Positions 13,773 to 22,664 are shown, counted from the stretch's first letter. The stretch: 23,051 bases of DNA from Bacillota bacterium (GCA_003242255.1 QGUT01000012.1:1-23051); one strand, 5' to 3'. Numbers and translations are program-made. The notes: generated by a model from the letters alone, not told the origin.

Positions 13773-16463
13773 TCATAATTTCTCTATCTTTACCGCACTA
13801 ACCTTAAATTCAGGAATTCCGGCAATGGGGTCGTATACAGCGTTGGTCAGAGCGTTGGCGGCTACTTCCCTATAGTGGAAACTTATAAAGACAACCCCTG
13901 GAGCGACCCGATCGGTAATTCTGACCGCTGGAGTGATGCTTCCACGCCGCGAGGAAACCCGAACTACTTCTCCATCCTGAATGCCCAGCTTGCTTGCATC
14001 TGCAGGATTTATTTCCAAAAGGCCACACGGAGCTATGGCATTGAGCCCTTTCACCCGCCTGCTCATAGTTCCGGTGTGATAATGGTAGAGTATCCTGCCC
14101 GTCACTAGGTAGAAGGGGTATTGCTCGTCGGGAAGTTCGGCGGGCTTTTTGTAGGTAACGGGCGTGAACAGGCCTCGGCCTCGCGAAAACCTCTCTGCAT
14201 GAAGGCGTTTTGTGCCGGGGTGGTCCCTGTCGGGACAAGGCCACTGCAATCCTTGCTTTTCCAGGCGGTCGTAAGTGATCCCGCCGTAACTGGGGGTAAG
14301 CCTCGAGATCTCCTCCATAATAGACGCAGGGCCATCGTAATTCATTTCGTAACCCATTTTTGCCGCCAGGGCGACGATGATCTCCCAGTCGGGTTTTGCT
14401 TTACCCCGAGGGCTTACGGCCCGGCGCACCCGGCACACCCGGCGCTCGGTGTTCGTGAAAGTCCCGTCCTTTTCCGCGAAGGATACTGCCGGCAGAACCA
14501 CATCGGCCAGTTGGGCAGTTTCGGTGAGGAAAAGGTCCTGAACTACCAGGAAGTCCAGCTTTTTAAGACAAGCCTCGGCGTGAGCAATATAAGGCTCGCT
14601 GAGCATCAGATTCTCGCCCATCACGTAAAGGGCACGCACCTTTCCTTCGTAGGCCGCTGCCATAATCTCTCCGAGCTTTAAGCCATCTTTGTCCGGCAAG
14701 CTCGGCACGCCCCATGCTTTGGCAAACTTCTCTCTGACAGCGGGGTCGCTCACCTTCTGGTAGCCGGGCAGGAAATTCGGCAATGCACCCATGTCGCAGG
14801 CTCCCTGGACGTTGTTCTGCCCCCGGAGGGGAGAGACGCCGGTTCCCTCTCTCCCTATGTTGCCGGTGGCCATGGCAAGGTTGGCAATGGCAAAAACACC
14901 GTCGGTTCCGGTAGAATGTTGAGTCACGCCCATGGCGTAAAGGATAATTCCCCGCTTAGCCTTTCCGTAAAGTCGGGCAGCTGCTATCAGGTCTTCAGCT
15001 GGAATACCGCTTATTCTTTCCACTTCCTCAGGGGTATAAGGCGCGACCGCTTCTGCTACGGCTTCAAAATTTTCCGTCCTCTGGGATATAAATTCATCGT
15101 CAGTCAGCCCTTCAGCTATAATCACGTTGAGGAGTCCGTTGAACACGGCCACGTTGGTGCCAGGATAGGGTCTCAGCCAGATATGGGCTTTTGATGCTAT
15201 CTCCGTCTTTCGGGGATCTACTACGATGAGCTTGGCCCCGTGTCGAGTTATGGCCTTGTGAATTCGGGTAGCGATCACCGGATGAGCTTCGGTGGTATTG
15301 GTTCCCGCTGCCAGGATTACATCGGCCTTTTCGATATCTTCAATGCTGTTGGTCATAGCGCCGCTTCCGAAAGCAGTAGCCAGACCGGCTACAGTTGGGG
15401 AATGTCACAATCGGGCGCAGTGGTCGACGTTGTTGGTGCCGATCACCGCGCGGAAAAATTTTTGAAACAGGTAGTTTTCCTCGTTGGTCACCCGGGCAGA
15501 AGAAACACCTGCCAAGGCATCGGGACCGTATTTGGCTCTTATCTCGTTGAACTTTTGCGCCACCAGGTCCAATGCTTCTTCCCAGGACGCTTCGCGGAAT
15601 TTTCCGTTTTCTTTGATCAGAGGGGTGGTCAGCCTCTCCGGATCGTCTACGAATTCATAGCCGAAGCGACCTTTGACGCACAAATATCCTTGGTTGTGGC
15701 TGTCAGGCACGTTGGTGACGCCGACGATTTTGTCGTCCTTTACATTTAGAGCCAGCTGACAGCCCACACCGCAATAACCGCAGGTCGTGACTACCTTCGT
15801 TACCTCAAAGTCTCTTCCTTTCCCCTTGCTGGGTTTTGCTGTCAGAGCACCAACGGGACACATGTAAATGCACTGGCCGCAAGAGACGCAGGGAGAATCG
15901 GCCAGGCTTCGGTCCATAAAAGTCGCAACTTTCGTGTCAAAACCCCTGCCGCTGTAGTCTATTGCCCCAACCCCCTGAACTTCTTGACACACCCGGACAC
16001 ACTTGCCGCAGAGAATGCATTTTTCCAAATCCCTTTCTATGAAGGGGTGATTATCGTCAATAGCAAAATGGCGCCTTTCTCCAGAAAACCTCGATTCCTT
16101 TACACCGTACTCATAGCAGTACTGCTGCAGCTTGCATCTTCCGTTGGCTTCGCAAGTAAGGCAGTCTAGGGGGTGATTGGCCAGAAGAAGCTCCAGTATG
16201 ATTTTGCGCGCTTCCCTCACCTTTGGAGAGTTGGTATGGACGACCATTCCTTCTGCTACGGGCAGGGCGCAAGAAGCCGGCAGATTTTTGTTATTCCCTT
16301 CAACTTCCACAATGCACAGCCGGCATGCGCCGGCAATACTGAGGTCGTTATCGTAGCATAAAGTGGGAATCTCTATCCCTAACTTTCGAGCTGCTTCCAG
16401 GACCGTTGTACCCTCTGCCACTTCTACCTGGCGACCATCTATAGTGAGGCTTACAAATCTCAT
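13773..16463 (-). CDS. fdhA: Selenocysteine formate dehydrogenase, catalytic subunit
   Basis: This is one 896-residue protein read through an in-frame TGA at 15407-15405 (residue 353, selenocysteine). The context N-V-D-H-C-A-R-L-U-H-S-P-T-V is the FdhA active site. The N-terminal [2Fe-2S] domain uses C36, C47, C50 and C65. The NuoG-type cluster uses H97, C101, C104 and C110. Two [4Fe-4S] ferredoxin sites use C149/152/155/159 and C192/195/198/202. The molybdopterin-domain [4Fe-4S] uses C228, C231, C235 and C262. Mo/W-bis-MGD binding and C-terminal domains follow. The enzyme interconverts formate and CO2 in the cytoplasm; no Tat signal is seen. GAGGAGTG precedes the ATG. It lies 19 bases after nuoF. 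The N-terminal wiring matches HydA-type bifurcating hydrogenases. Automatic callers would split it or call it a pseudogene. Confidence 0.95.
15376..15407 (-). promoter_or_regulatory. SECIS element with its UGA codon in fdhA
   Basis: The UGA is at 15407-15405. GUAGCC (15392-15387) and GGCUAC (15381-15376) form a perfect 6-bp stem with apical loop GGUCU (15386-15382). The loop begins 19 bases after the UGA, the same position and loop sequence as in E. coli fdhF, where SelB binds. This directs selenocysteine insertion. Confidence 0.9.
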
Positions 16464-16482
16464 ATTTTACCACTCCTCATAT

Positions 16483-18342
16483 TTATTTTACGGCGATAGC
16501 GCTGAAACGGCATGTCTCCTTGCAGGAACCGCATTTTATGCATTTTTCGGGATCAATTACGTGGGGTTTTCTAACTTCGCCGCTGATGGCTCCAACGGGA
16601 CATACCCGGACGCATGCGGTACAGCCGCGGCACAGTTCAGGCTGAATGAAATAGGTCAAAAGGTCCTGACATATCCCGGCAGGGCACCTCTTATCCCTGA
16701 TGTGAGCTTCATATTCTTCCCTAAAGTACCGGAGTGTAGTTAGCACCGGGTTCGGAGCGGTTTGCCCAAGGCCGCAGAGTGCGGTGTCTTTAATGGTATT
16801 GGCCAATGTTTCAAGTCTATCTAGATCCTCTAAAGTTCCTTTGCCTTTACAAATATTTTGGAGGATCTCTCTCATCCGCTGGATGCCTTCCCGGCACGGA
16901 GTGCATTTTCCGCAGGACTCAGCTCTGGTGAAGTTGAGGAAAAACTTCGCCACGTCCACCATACACGTGTTCTGGTCCATTACCACCAATCCGCCGGACC
17001 CCATAATCGCGCCGGCTCTGGTGAGGGATTCGTAGTCGACGGGTAGATCTAACTTTTCTTCCGGCAAACAGCCTCCCGAAGGACCTCCTATCTGGACGGC
17101 TTTAAATTTTTTGTCTTTGAGTATGCCTCCCCCAATGTCGAAGATGATCTCTCGCAAAGTAATGCCCATTGGTACTTCCACCAGGCCGGTATTTTTGACC
17201 TTGCCGGTAAGGGCAAAGACCTTGGTGCCCTTGCTGGTTTCGGTACCAATGGAAGCGTACCATTCTGCGCCGTTGCGTATTATTATCGGCACATTGGCCC
17301 AGGTTTCGACATTGTTGATATTGGTCGGTTTTCCCCACAGCCCGGAAGTGGCCGGAAAAGGCGGCCGTGGCCGAGGCATTCCCCGCTTTCCTTCTATGGA
17401 GGCAATAAGGGCCGTCTCTTCTCCGCATACAAAAGCGCCAGCACCTTCTTTAATATGAAGGGTGAAGCTGAAATCGGTTCCCAGGATATTTTTTCCGATT
17501 AATCCCATTTCTTCGGCTTGGGCGAGGGCGGTCCTCAATCTCTTGATAGCCAAGGGATACTCAGCTCGGACGTATATGTAACCCTCGTCAGCACCTATAG
17601 CGTAGGCCCCGATCAGCATTCCCTCCAAAACGCTGTGAGGATCGCCTTCCATTATGCTCCTATCCATAAAGGCCCCTGGATCACCTTCGTCGGCATTGCA
17701 GATGACGTATTTCTTATCGCCCGGCGCTTTGGCAGCAAAGCTCCATTTTAAACCTGTTAAAAAGCCAGCGCCCCCCCTCCCCCGTAGGCCCGAAGCTTTT
17801 ATTTCTTCAATGACCTCTTCGGGTGTCATTTGCTCCAGCACTCTGGCCAGAGCCATATATCCATCCCGGGCGATATAATCTTCGATTTTTTCCGGGTCTA
17901 TATGTCCACAATTTCGCAGGACCAACCGCTGCTGCTTATAAAAATTAGTCTCATCTGGATGCCCTTCTTCAAAAGTGGCCACGACCAGATCTTCGACAAT
18001 GCGCCCCTGCAGGACATGTTCTTCTATTAAACGTTTGGCATCTGCAGGGGATATCCGCCCGTACGTCACCCGCTTTTCACCAGGTCGAATTATTTCAACT
18101 ATCGGCTCCTGGGCACACATTCCTATGCAGCCAGTCTGCATCACTGTAGCATTTATGTTTCGTCTTTGCAGTTCATCGATGATGGCTTTCATTACATCAT
18201 TGGCTCCAGCTGCGATTCCGCAAGTACCCATGCCGACGATGATTTTTATTTCATTGCTTAAACTTTCTTGATAATTTTTTTTCAATTGCTCCCGCAGTTG
18301 GCGCAACTCGACGAAGTTATTTATTTTTTTTAGAGTTGACAT
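16483..18342 (-). CDS. nuoF: NuoF/HydB-like NAD(P)H, FMN and Fe-S subunit of formate dehydrogenase
   Basis: This diaphorase subunit exchanges electrons between NAD(P)H and the iron-sulfur chain. The 619 residues comprise several domains. An N-terminal thioredoxin-like [2Fe-2S] domain carries C41, C72 and C76. The FMN/NADH core has G188-R-G-G-A-G-F and E-G-A-G-A-F-V-C-G-E-E-T. The N3-type [4Fe-4S] site uses C477, C480, C483 and C523. A C-terminal two-cluster ferredoxin domain uses C571/574/577/581 and C601/604/607/611. This extended layout is that of HydB of electron-bifurcating hydrogenases rather than complex I NuoF. GGAGGTG precedes the ATG. It follows nuoE by 30 bases. Whether ferredoxin is a third partner, and NAD or NADP is preferred, cannot be read from sequence. 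Confidence 0.95.
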   Translation of the reverse strand: MSTLKKINNFVELRQLREQLKKNYQESLSNEIKIIVGMGTCGIAAGANDVMKAIIDELQRRNINATVMQTGCIGMCAQEPIVEIIRPGEKRVTYGRISPADAKRLIEEHVLQGRIVEDLVVATFEEGHPDETNFYKQQRLVLRNCGHIDPEKIEDYIARDGYMALARVLEQMTPEEVIEEIKASGLRGRGGAGFLTGLKWSFAAKAPGDKKYVICNADEGDPGAFMDRSIMEGDPHSVLEGMLIGAYAIGADEGYIYVRAEYPLAIKRLRTALAQAEEMGLIGKNILGTDFSFTLHIKEGAGAFVCGEETALIASIEGKRGMPRPRPPFPATSGLWGKPTNINNVETWANVPIIIRNGAEWYASIGTETSKGTKVFALTGKVKNTGLVEVPMGITLREIIFDIGGGILKDKKFKAVQIGGPSGGCLPEEKLDLPVDYESLTRAGAIMGSGGLVVMDQNTCMVDVAKFFLNFTRAESCGKCTPCREGIQRMREILQNICKGKGTLEDLDRLETLANTIKDTALCGLGQTAPNPVLTTLRYFREEYEAHIRDKRCPAGICQDLLTYFIQPELCRGCTACVRVCPVGAISGEVRKPHVIDPEKCIKCGSCKETCRFSAIAVK

Positions 18343-18372
18343 TGCTTTTCACCTCCGCCTAGAGACGGCCAG

Positions 18373-18858
18373 TCATGCGTATTTAGCTAGAATTTTCGGT
18401 ATTACATCCGGGGTTAGACGTCCGTGAGCCTCATCGTCTACCATCATGACAGGCGCTAATCCACACGCACCGAGGCAAGCTACAGGTTCGATGGTAAAGC
18501 GCAAATCTTCGGTGGTCTCTCCTGGTTTTATATTAAGTTCGCGCTGAAGCCTATCCAGAATCCTAGATGCCCCCCTTACGTGACAAGCCGTGCCTTGACA
18601 TACTTTTATCACATGACGGCCTTGGGGTTTTAGACGGAATTGGGAATAAAAGGTGGCTACTCCGTATACCTGGCTGAGAGGCAGCTTAAGACTTTCTGCG
18701 ATTCGGCGGAGAGCCGGTTCGGGTAGGTACCCGAAGATTGACTGGGTTTTTTGCAATAAGGGTATTAAAGCACCTTTTTGCCCCTTGTATTCCTCGAGCA
18801 ACTCAGTTAAGCGCGAATCTCCCTCGTATGGTAGCGACTGATTGTTGCAAGTGCACAT
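18373..18858 (-). CDS. nuoE: NuoE-like [2Fe-2S] subunit of formate dehydrogenase
   Basis: This 161-residue thioredoxin-like ferredoxin passes electrons next to the NuoF subunit. The [2Fe-2S] ligands are C87, C92, C128 and C132 (C-Q-G-T-A-C and C-L-G-A-C-G). The helical N-terminal half has the usual Y-G-V-A-T-F-Y-S-Q-F motif. Two extra cysteines (C2, C4) open the protein; their role is unknown. The ATG follows AAAGGGGG at about 8-base spacing. It is the first gene of the nuoE-nuoF-fdhA-fdhD operon; the AT-rich 150 bases upstream must hold the promoter, but I could not choose a convincing one. Confidence 0.95.
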   Translation of the reverse strand: MCTCNNQSLPYEGDSRLTELLEEYKGQKGALIPLLQKTQSIFGYLPEPALRRIAESLKLPLSQVYGVATFYSQFRLKPQGRHVIKVCQGTACHVRGASRILDRLQRELNIKPGETTEDLRFTIEPVACLGACGLAPVMMVDDEAHGRLTPDVIPKILAKYA

Positions 18859-19010
18859 GTTGAATACCCCCTTTGTATAGACAATTAGTGCAAACGAGAC
18901 AATTTTATATATTATTTTATATTTTCAATAGTAAATATTACGTTGCTTAAAAGAAAAATCCTTCTAATTATTAAAAAATAAATTAATTAAGAAAATTCAA
19001 GACAATCATA
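18859..19010 (-). promoter_or_regulatory. AT-rich upstream region of the fdh operon
   Basis: This 152-base gap between the VanW gene and nuoE is strongly AT-rich. It contains AATTGTCT twice in direct orientation, 18 bases apart (- strand, 18904-18897 and 18886-18879), and a third ATTGTCT at 19006-19000. These could be regulator sites. No clear terminator for the VanW gene and no unambiguous promoter were found. Confidence 0.4.
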
Positions 19011-20342
19011 TTATTCATCTTTTTTGCCTATATATATGATGCTGGCGATGGGATTATATATGTCCGTCGATATTAGTTTCTTTTCTTGAACGCCATTACT
19101 GTAAGTAATAACTTTCCATACTTTAACCTGATAGCCCGGTTTCCCCTCCCTGATAATTATCTTTCCTTTTTCTAAACTCGGGTCTTCTTTAAAATTAACC
19201 GGTGGAGGAATTACTTTTTCAATTTCTGAAACTACGTCTACTTTTTTATCGATTTTTTTACTCCCGTAAAATCTCATTGTGAGAGTGTTATCTTTAATTT
19301 CAGTATGCAGCAACAAATATTCGCCGGTGGTGTTTTTAAATTTAAAGTCGATGACTCCAAAATTTACGGTAGCATCCCGGCCGAGAGGTACGTAACTTAC
19401 GGGCAGGGAGTGATTGGACCTTTCTACGATTTCAAGATCGGCAAGTAAGGCCAGATTATAAAGGGTAGTCGAAAGCTGACACACTCCCCCACCTATTCCT
19501 GTAGTTACTTCGTTGTTCGCGAAAATGGGAGCTTCTTTATAGCCGTGCTCTCTGGTCCTTTCTCCTACTGCGTCGTTGAATGAAAATACCTGCCCGGGGG
19601 GGATAATGTAATTTTTCAGTTTTTCCGCTGCCAGTTTTATATTGGTCGTCCTTTCAATTTGAGATTTGTCAAATTTTGTTGAGAAACTGACTATTTCTTC
19701 GTTTATATTCATCTTTGCAAGAGTTTCTTGAGTTATTTCGGGTTTTAAGGTGATTACAGGTACCGATATTTTTCTTTCTTTGCTCCATAGGTTTTTCAGG
19801 ATTTCCGCTTTTAGATTTTCTCCATCTACTTTTACACCGTCCTCTTCTTTTTCGATAGTTACATTTCCATCTGCTATTTTGAATTCGGCATTTTTAGGTT
19901 CGCGGTCTATTTCATCAGAAATTGATCGGAGGGTTTTTTGAAATGCCTCATCGTTTACTCGAATCTCCAGATCGAATTTTTTAGGGTTAGTCCTTAATTT
20001 TAGTCGGGTAAAATATCTGAGTAAAAAATTTTTGCTTTTTCCTGCAGAAATCACATCATCCAAGGTTTTTTCTATTTGAATTTCTACCATTTCATATGGA
20101 ATAATTTTCCAGGATTTATCAAAATATTGCAAAGTGATGGGATTCTTCAAGTGCTCGTCCACGTAAGCTTTTAACTTTTCCCTAGCCTCAACCTGGGTAA
20201 GTCCTCCTACGTGGAATTGCCCGATGTAAATTCCTTCGAGAAGTTTATCGCTGTTTTTTGCTTCGTAAATATATACTCTTAACAAAGTTGCACTTATACA
20301 AAAAAATAGGACACAGGCTATGATATAGAGCTTTTTCTTCAT
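19011..20342 (-). CDS. VanW/G5-domain envelope protein
   Basis: The 443-residue protein begins with a basic start and one hydrophobic segment (about residues 5-22), a signal anchor or uncleaved signal peptide, placing the rest outside the membrane. A peptidoglycan-binding-type region (about 70-210) precedes a VanW domain (about 220-350) with the P-P-G-Q-V-F-S-F-N and G-G-G-V-C-Q-L-S-T motifs. A G5 domain covers about 375-440. These domains occur in cell-wall-associated proteins of spore-forming Firmicutes; VanW's biochemical function is unknown, and nothing here links the gene to vancomycin resistance. The ATG follows AAGGGTGG. It lies alone between the carboxyltransferase terminator and the fdh operon, with an AT-rich TATATATA stretch upstream that may hold its promoter. 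Confidence 0.9.
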   Translation of the reverse strand: MKKKLYIIACVLFFCISATLLRVYIYEAKNSDKLLEGIYIGQFHVGGLTQVEAREKLKAYVDEHLKNPITLQYFDKSWKIIPYEMVEIQIEKTLDDVISAGKSKNFLLRYFTRLKLRTNPKKFDLEIRVNDEAFQKTLRSISDEIDREPKNAEFKIADGNVTIEKEEDGVKVDGENLKAEILKNLWSKERKISVPVITLKPEITQETLAKMNINEEIVSFSTKFDKSQIERTTNIKLAAEKLKNYIIPPGQVFSFNDAVGERTREHGYKEAPIFANNEVTTGIGGGVCQLSTTLYNLALLADLEIVERSNHSLPVSYVPLGRDATVNFGVIDFKFKNTTGEYLLLHTEIKDNTLTMRFYGSKKIDKKVDVVSEIEKVIPPPVNFKEDPSLEKGKIIIREGKPGYQVKVWKVITYSNGVQEKKLISTDIYNPIASIIYIGKKDE

Positions 20343-20391
20343 AAGACCACCCTTAAAGCAAATTCTACTCTATATATAATGCCGGTAGAAT

Positions 20392-20430
20392 AAAAAAATT
20401 CACCGCGGGCCAATTTTAAACCCGCGGTGA
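20392..20430 (-). terminator. Terminator of the carboxyltransferase operon
   Basis: CACCGCGGG (20401-20409) and CCCGCGGTG (20421-20429) form a 9-bp GC-rich stem with an 11-base loop. On the - strand it is followed by AATTTTTTT. It lies just after the oadA-like stop codon. Confidence 0.9.
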
Positions 20431-20442
20431 GACCTAGGCTTT

Positions 20443-21843
20443 TTAAACTGGATAATATTTGAATTTATTGTTCTCCCCTACTAGATTGGAATCGTAGCGA
20501 TATTTTTTTGCTTGCCTCTCTTGGAAGAATTTGACGGCAATCTGGGGAAAGAGCACGTAGGTGAGCAGGTCCTCGTCGCTCTCTATATAGTATCCCGCTT
20601 CTTTCTTGGCTTTTTCCAACTCTGGCTCTAATAGGTCAGCTGGCCGGCAATCTATCATTTCTTCATCGCCTATTATTTTCTTCTTCAAATCGGGATTTAT
20701 CGGAGCAGGAGGTCTGCCATAAAGTCCTTTGACGTAATTTTTAACTTCGTTTATGACGACCTTATATCTTTCACCGGTTATTACGTTTATTACTGACTGA
20801 GTTCCTACGATTTGGCTGGTGGGTGTTACAAGGGGTGGGAACCCCAAATCTTCTCTTACTCTTGGAACTTCTTTCAGTACTTCCGGTAGTTTGCTTAGAG
20901 CATTTTGCTCTTTTAACTGGCGAGTTAAGTTGGACAGCATACCGCCGGGAATCTGGTAATTGAGCACGGCTGTGTCCACCATCGTGACGACACTGTCTAT
21001 TTTGTAGTTAGAACGAATTTTTTTGAAATGATCGGCTATTTCGGATAACAACTCTAAATCGAGATTAGTATCGTAGGGAGTTCCTTTTAAAACTGCCACC
21101 ATCGTCTCCGTCGGCGGCTGAGAAGTGCCCAATGCAAAAGGCGACATCGCTGTATCTATTACGTCTGCACCAGCTTCTATTGCTTTTAAGTAAGTCATTG
21201 AAGCCATTCCGCTGGTGTAATGGCTGTGTATCTGAATGGGGACGGAGATCTCTTCTTTCAATTTTGTCACGAGATCAAAGGCGTTGTACGGCGTAAGCAG
21301 CCCCGCCATGTCCTTTATGCACAACGAGTCTATACCTAGTTCTACCAGTTCTTTTGCCAGAGAGACAAAATAATCGTTGTTGTGCACAGGACTTATGGTG
21401 TATACAACAGTTCCCTGGACGTGAGCGCCACATTTTTTAGCGACTTCTATGGATTTTTTCATGTTCCTTATATCGTTCAGGGCGTCAAAGATCCTTATGA
21501 TGTCTATCCCGTTTTCCACGCACTTTTTGACGAATAATTCTACCACATCGTCGGCGTAATGGCGGTATCCCAGGAGGTTTTGACCCCTCAACAGCATCTG
21601 CAAAGGAGTCTTTTTAATTTTTTCCTTGAGCATCCTAAGCCTTATCCAGGGGTCTTCGCCAAGGTATCGAATGCAGCTGTCGAAAGTCGCCCCACCCCAT
21701 GCTTCTAGAGAATGAAATCCCACTTCGTCGAGTTTTTCAGCGATGGGGAGCATTTCATCGGTTTTCATTCGCGTCGCTATGAGAGATTGATGGGCATCCC
21801 TCAATGTGGTGTCGGTTATACCTATTTTCTTTTGTCCAGCCAT
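20443..21843 (-). CDS. oadA: OadA/5S-type biotin-dependent carboxyltransferase subunit
   Basis: This 466-residue protein moves a carboxyl group between oxaloacetate/pyruvate and carboxybiotin. Signature residues are D11-T-T-L-R-D, the carboxylated lysine K177 in C-I-K-D-M-A-G, and metal ligands H206-S-H208. It matches the oxaloacetate decarboxylase alpha subunit, pyruvate carboxylase subunit B and transcarboxylase 5S subunit, but lacks a fused biotinyl domain; the biotin carrier is the separate gene just upstream (29-base gap). With an MmdA-type subunit in the same operon, a transcarboxylase (methylmalonyl-CoA + pyruvate to propionyl-CoA + oxaloacetate) is the most natural reading. Oxaloacetate decarboxylation or pyruvate carboxylation remain possible. 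It is the last gene before the terminator. Confidence 0.92.
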   Translation of the reverse strand: MAGQKKIGITDTTLRDAHQSLIATRMKTDEMLPIAEKLDEVGFHSLEAWGGATFDSCIRYLGEDPWIRLRMLKEKIKKTPLQMLLRGQNLLGYRHYADDVVELFVKKCVENGIDIIRIFDALNDIRNMKKSIEVAKKCGAHVQGTVVYTISPVHNNDYFVSLAKELVELGIDSLCIKDMAGLLTPYNAFDLVTKLKEEISVPIQIHSHYTSGMASMTYLKAIEAGADVIDTAMSPFALGTSQPPTETMVAVLKGTPYDTNLDLELLSEIADHFKKIRSNYKIDSVVTMVDTAVLNYQIPGGMLSNLTRQLKEQNALSKLPEVLKEVPRVREDLGFPPLVTPTSQIVGTQSVINVITGERYKVVINEVKNYVKGLYGRPPAPINPDLKKKIIGDEEMIDCRPADLLEPELEKAKKEAGYYIESDEDLLTYVLFPQIAVKFFQERQAKKYRYDSNLVGENNKFKYYPV

Positions 21844-21872
21844 AAAATATCATCCTTTACATATATAATCCT

Positions 21873-22277
21873 CTATTCCATGACAGCCAGCACGTCGCCG
21901 GTATTAACGGAAGTTCCTTCTGTAATTTCTATGGAGACAATTGTGCCATCTTGAGGAGCGAGAATCTCGTTTTCCATCTTCATGGCCTCTAAGATCATCA
22001 ATAAATCGCCTTTTTTCACAGCGTCTCCGGGTTTCACTTTTATGGATAGAATCGTGCCGGGCATTGGGGCGTTTACAGTAAGTTTCCCGACAGGTGCCGC
22101 TTTTTTAGGCGCCGCCTTAGGAGCGGAGGTTGGTTCTTCTTTGGCTTTAGGGGTTTCAACTGTGGGAGTTGAAGCGACGGGAATTTCCTTTTTATCGCTT
22201 TTCGATTCTTCGCTCCCGATCTCTTCTACTTCTACTTCATAAGTTTTTCCGTTTACGGTTATCCTGAATCTTTTCAT
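21873..22277 (-). CDS. Biotin carboxyl carrier protein (MmdC/1.3S type)
   Basis: The 134-residue carrier is built of a short N-terminal beta part (1-20), a flexible linker rich in Ala, Pro and Lys (about 25-64), and a C-terminal biotinyl domain. The biotinylated lysine is K100 in E-A-M-K-M-E-N. The linker lets the biotin swing between the MmdA-type and OadA-type active sites encoded in the same operon. It lies 24 bases after the OadG-like gene. A biotin ligase is needed from elsewhere in the genome. Confidence 0.95.
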   Translation of the reverse strand: MKRFRITVNGKTYEVEVEEIGSEESKSDKKEIPVASTPTVETPKAKEEPTSAPKAAPKKAAPVGKLTVNAPMPGTILSIKVKPGDAVKKGDLLMILEAMKMENEILAPQDGTIVSIEITEGTSVNTGDVLAVME

Positions 22278-22301
22278 TATCTCTTTCTCCTTTCTATGTT
22301 T

Positions 22302-22664
22302 TTAAGGATTTTCTTTTGGATTCAGCCTGGATTCCATGGCCCAGGCGGGGGCTTTTTGGTGGATGCGCTTTATGAAACCTACTTTTATCTGGTTTACGGA
22401 CTTTCCAAGGTATGCTGCAACGGCAGCGGTTATCAGGGCTACCAGTTCTTCTTCCACATCTTGGGCTCCCATATTTTCTTCCGTGGTTGCTTCTACACCT
22501 GGAGTATTGTCGCCCACTGCTTCTGCAGTTTCTTTAGCAGTTCGATACTTCCCTTTAGCAAAGTTTAAGATCAGGGAAAGGATGTAAAGAGATATCAAGG
22601 ATCCTACTAGAATCAGCAGGCCGGTCTTTAGGTATTCTACCAGGATTAATAAGAAATTGTTCAT
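22302..22664 (-). CDS. OadG/MmdD-family small membrane subunit
   Basis: The 120-residue protein has one membrane helix near the N-terminus (about residues 7-34). A charged, low-complexity linker follows (about 40-72), then the OadG C-terminal block E-L-V-A-L-I-T-A-A-V-A-A-Y and a basic tail with P-A-W-A...R. In sodium-pumping decarboxylases this subunit (gamma/delta) assembles the alpha and beta subunits at the membrane. Here no beta (OadB/MmdB) sodium-channel gene is seen in the window. The ATG follows GGAAGGTG, 19 bases after mmdA. Confidence 0.9.
   Translation of the reverse strand: MNNFLLILVEYLKTGLLILVGSLISLYILSLILNFAKGKYRTAKETAEAVGDNTPGVEATTEENMGAQDVEEELVALITAAVAAYLGKSVNQIKVGFIKRIHQKAPAWAMESRLNPKENP

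Noticed and set aside
15357..15407. Frameshift or nonsense mutation making fdhA a pseudogene
   Set aside because: Both halves are in the same frame, the TGA is at the active-site selenocysteine position, and a SECIS hairpin follows with the correct loop and spacing.
14121..15749. Long + strand open frames opposite fdhA (14121-14681 and 15240-15749)
   Set aside because: They are antisense to conserved fdhA codons, including the selenocysteine site, with no recognisable domain; the high GC content of fdhA lengthens such frames.
18875..18903. TTGTCT-17-TATACA on the - strand as the nuoE promoter
   Set aside because: Transcription would begin inside or after the GGGGG ribosome site, leaving the mRNA without it.
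19011..20342. A vancomycin resistance function for the VanW-domain gene
   Set aside because: VanW domains are common in Firmicute envelope proteins; no vanA/H/X/R/S-type neighbour is present.
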